Assembly: GCA_008933525.1 (NCBI GenBank)
Contig: WBUV01000144.1
Coordinates: forward strand, 1 to 7,639
Length of the DNA stretch: 7,639 bases
Origin: Bacteroidales bacterium
GTDB lineage: Bacteria > Bacteroidota > Bacteroidia > Bacteroidales > Tenuifilaceae
Reading direction: 5' to 3'
In this document: in pieces, positions 6,270 through 7,639 of the stretch
Position numbering within the stretch: the stretch's first letter is position 1
Layout: every line of letters starts with the position of its first letter
Made by a program: the position numbers and the translations under genes
Notes under the pieces: model-generated
Database searches by the model: none
What the model saw: only the letters and a program-made list of their open reading frames with translations
What the model was told of the DNA's origin: nothing

Positions 6270-7639
6270 ATGATAAAAAGACCATTCCTATCGCTCATCT
6301 TTCTTCAATTCGTAATTGGCGCATATAGTCAGTCCGTTCCTCAAATTTCGGATTTCGAGGACAGTGTTGTTGAATCGTATCTCGACCATTTCTCCACTTC
6401 CCGTGAGCGTGTGTACACGCATTTTAACAAATCGAGCTATATTACGGGTGATGCCATATGGTTTAAGAGCTATGTGTTCAATCCCAAAAATAAGCTTCCG
6501 AGTATAGTTACCTCAAACTTAACCGTTGAGCTATACAATCCTGAGGGTAAATTGGTTGAACAAAAGGTTCTTTTTGTAGAAAATGGAGTGGCCGATAACG
6601 CCTTTTTCCTCAATTCGAACTGCCCTAAAGGAAAATATACGTTTAGGGCATACACCAACTGGATGAGAAATTTTGGCGATTTGGCAGATTTTAATTCGTA
6701 CATAACGGTACTAGGAAAACAACAGGTCGATACTTTAGTTGAGAATATAGAATACGACGTCCAGCTGTTGCCCGAAAGCGGGAGCATGCTCGAGGGTATA
6801 GCGAATAGGGTTGCCATTAAGGCCATTGATCCCAATGGCAATGGGGTGAAGTTTTATGGAGATATTATTGATGAAAGTGGCAATGTGGTTCAGCCATTCG
6901 AATTAAACGATTTGGGAATGGGAAGTGTAAACTTAAGCGTAGCTTCAGGGCAAAAGCTTAAGTGTAGAGTAAACCTTCCCGATGGGGAGGACGCTTTTTA
7001 CCCGCTTCCCGATGTCATGCAGAAAGGCGTTGTGGCTCAAGTTAGCCAAACAAAGAACGATGTTCATGTTAAGGTGTTGTCAAATAAGCAAACGCTATCC
7101 TCGGAGAATCACTTTTTTATAATGATCCATAGCAATGGGCATGTTCAGCAGTTGACATCATTCACATTGAACCCCGAGAAAACCTATCAAATCGTTACGT
7201 TTGAAAAATCGGAGCTTATTGCCGGGGTAAACTGCCTAACTGTTTTTAATGAAAACTTTAAACCCGTCGCCGAGCGCCTTTTCTATGTGCAAAGTCACGA
7301 TATTAAAGGAGAGTTAGGGATTGAAAGTTATTCGAAAGGCGATTCCGTTTTTTTGAAAGTAACGGCATTGGATAGTTACGAAAGCCCTCTTGTATCAAAT
7401 TTAAGCGTTTCGGTTCTGCCTGGTGGAACAATCTCCAACGATTTTACAAGTAGTTTATTGGCCGATGTACTGCTTGGCTCAGGTTTGAAAGGAACTGTCG
7501 AAAACCCCAACTATTACTTTGAGGGAGAGGATTCTGTTCGGGCAAAAGCATTGGACGATCTTTTGCTTACCCAGGGGTGGCGTAAGTATCCGTGGCATAG
7601 TATTCTCGACACCATTCCTGCGAATTTAAAGTACAGGAA
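6270..7639 (+). CDS. Exported MG2-like protein, probably with a TonB-plug C-terminus (3' partial)
   Basis: The frame is open from ATG 6270 to the window edge, 456 codons with no stop. An in-frame TGA at 6249-6251 makes this the first possible ATG. Residues 1-20 are a signal peptide (MIKRPF, hydrophobic core, AYS before QS). An MG2-like domain resembling alpha-2-macroglobulin modules follows at about 45-135: HFNKSSYITGDAIWFKSYV with the Y-x-x-G-D motif at 57-61, LTVELYNPEGKLV, and RAYTNWMRNFG (126-136). More beta-rich repeats fill 150-420 (VQLLPESGSMLEG, KAIDPNGNGV). LDDLLLTQGWRKYPW (428-442) is the conserved segment that in Bacteroidota relatives comes just before a carboxypeptidase-regulatory domain and a TonB-receptor plug, so the full protein probably has roughly 800-950 residues; that part lies outside the window and is inferred. 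It should act in the periplasm or outer membrane, perhaps in protein or substrate handling; the exact role is unknown. Its GC is clearly higher than in the gene before. Confidence 0.85.
   Translation, partial: MIKRPFLSLIFLQFVIGAYSQSVPQISDFEDSVVESYLDHFSTSRERVYTHFNKSSYITGDAIWFKSYVFNPKNKLPSIVTSNLTVELYNPEGKLVEQKVLFVENGVADNAFFLNSNCPKGKYTFRAYTNWMRNFGDLADFNSYITVLGKQQVDTLVENIEYDVQLLPESGSMLEGIANRVAIKAIDPNGNGVKFYGDIIDESGNVVQPFELNDLGMGSVNLSVASGQKLKCRVNLPDGEDAFYPLPDVMQKGVVAQVSQTKNDVHVKVLSNKQTLSSENHFFIMIHSNGHVQQLTSFTLNPEKTYQIVTFEKSELIAGVNCLTVFNENFKPVAERLFYVQSHDIKGELGIESYSKGDSVFLKVTALDSYESPLVSNLSVSVLPGGTISNDFTSSLLADVLLGSGLKGTVENPNYYFEGEDSVRAKALDDLLLTQGWRKYPWHSILDTIPANLKYR

Noticed and set aside
6470..6841. 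Minus-strand open frame of 123 codons
   Set aside because: It lies wholly inside the MG2-like gene, has no domain-like or signal features and reads as an antisense shadow.

Overview
The window looks like ordinary chromosomal DNA of a member of the Bacteroidota. The protein families are typical of that phylum: a carboxypeptidase-regulatory/plug/beta-barrel outer-membrane protein, a second secreted protein with the same N-terminal beta-sandwich, and an MG2-type protein of the kind that normally ends in a TonB-receptor plug. The DNA is AT-rich and clear Shine-Dalgarno sequences are mostly lacking, which fits. The order or genus cannot be named from this sequence. All recognisable genes are on the + strand.

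Layout: (1) 1-2696 is the body of a large outer-membrane beta-barrel protein whose signal peptide and start lie upstream of the window. (2) 2697-2834 is an intergenic region with a convincing rho-independent terminator and a weak candidate promoter. (3) 2835-4466 is a MASE1-type membrane sensor histidine kinase that starts at GTG and appears to be its own transcription unit. (4) 4467-4616 is a very AT-rich intergenic region with two perfect palindromes, one overlapping a possible -7 promoter element. (5) 4617-6200 is a secreted carboxypeptidase-regulatory-like protein with a probable SbsA-type Ig-like domain near its C-terminus. (6) 6201-6269 is a short gap without a terminator. (7) From 6270 to the window end is an open reading frame with a signal peptide and an MG2-like domain; its C-terminal half is cut off by the window edge. 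No gene-free stretch exceeds 150 bases. I see no tRNA, rRNA, CRISPR array, insertion sequence or phage gene.

How the genes may work together: the last two genes are probably co-transcribed and both encode exported envelope proteins, so they may form one surface or periplasmic module. The kinase phosphorylates a partner not encoded here. A link between the kinase and the flanking envelope genes is possible but rests only on position. I found no strong evidence of a new defence, mobile or RNA-based system. The most useful leads are the Ig-like domain, the two-gene envelope module, the palindromes upstream of it, and the orphan kinase.
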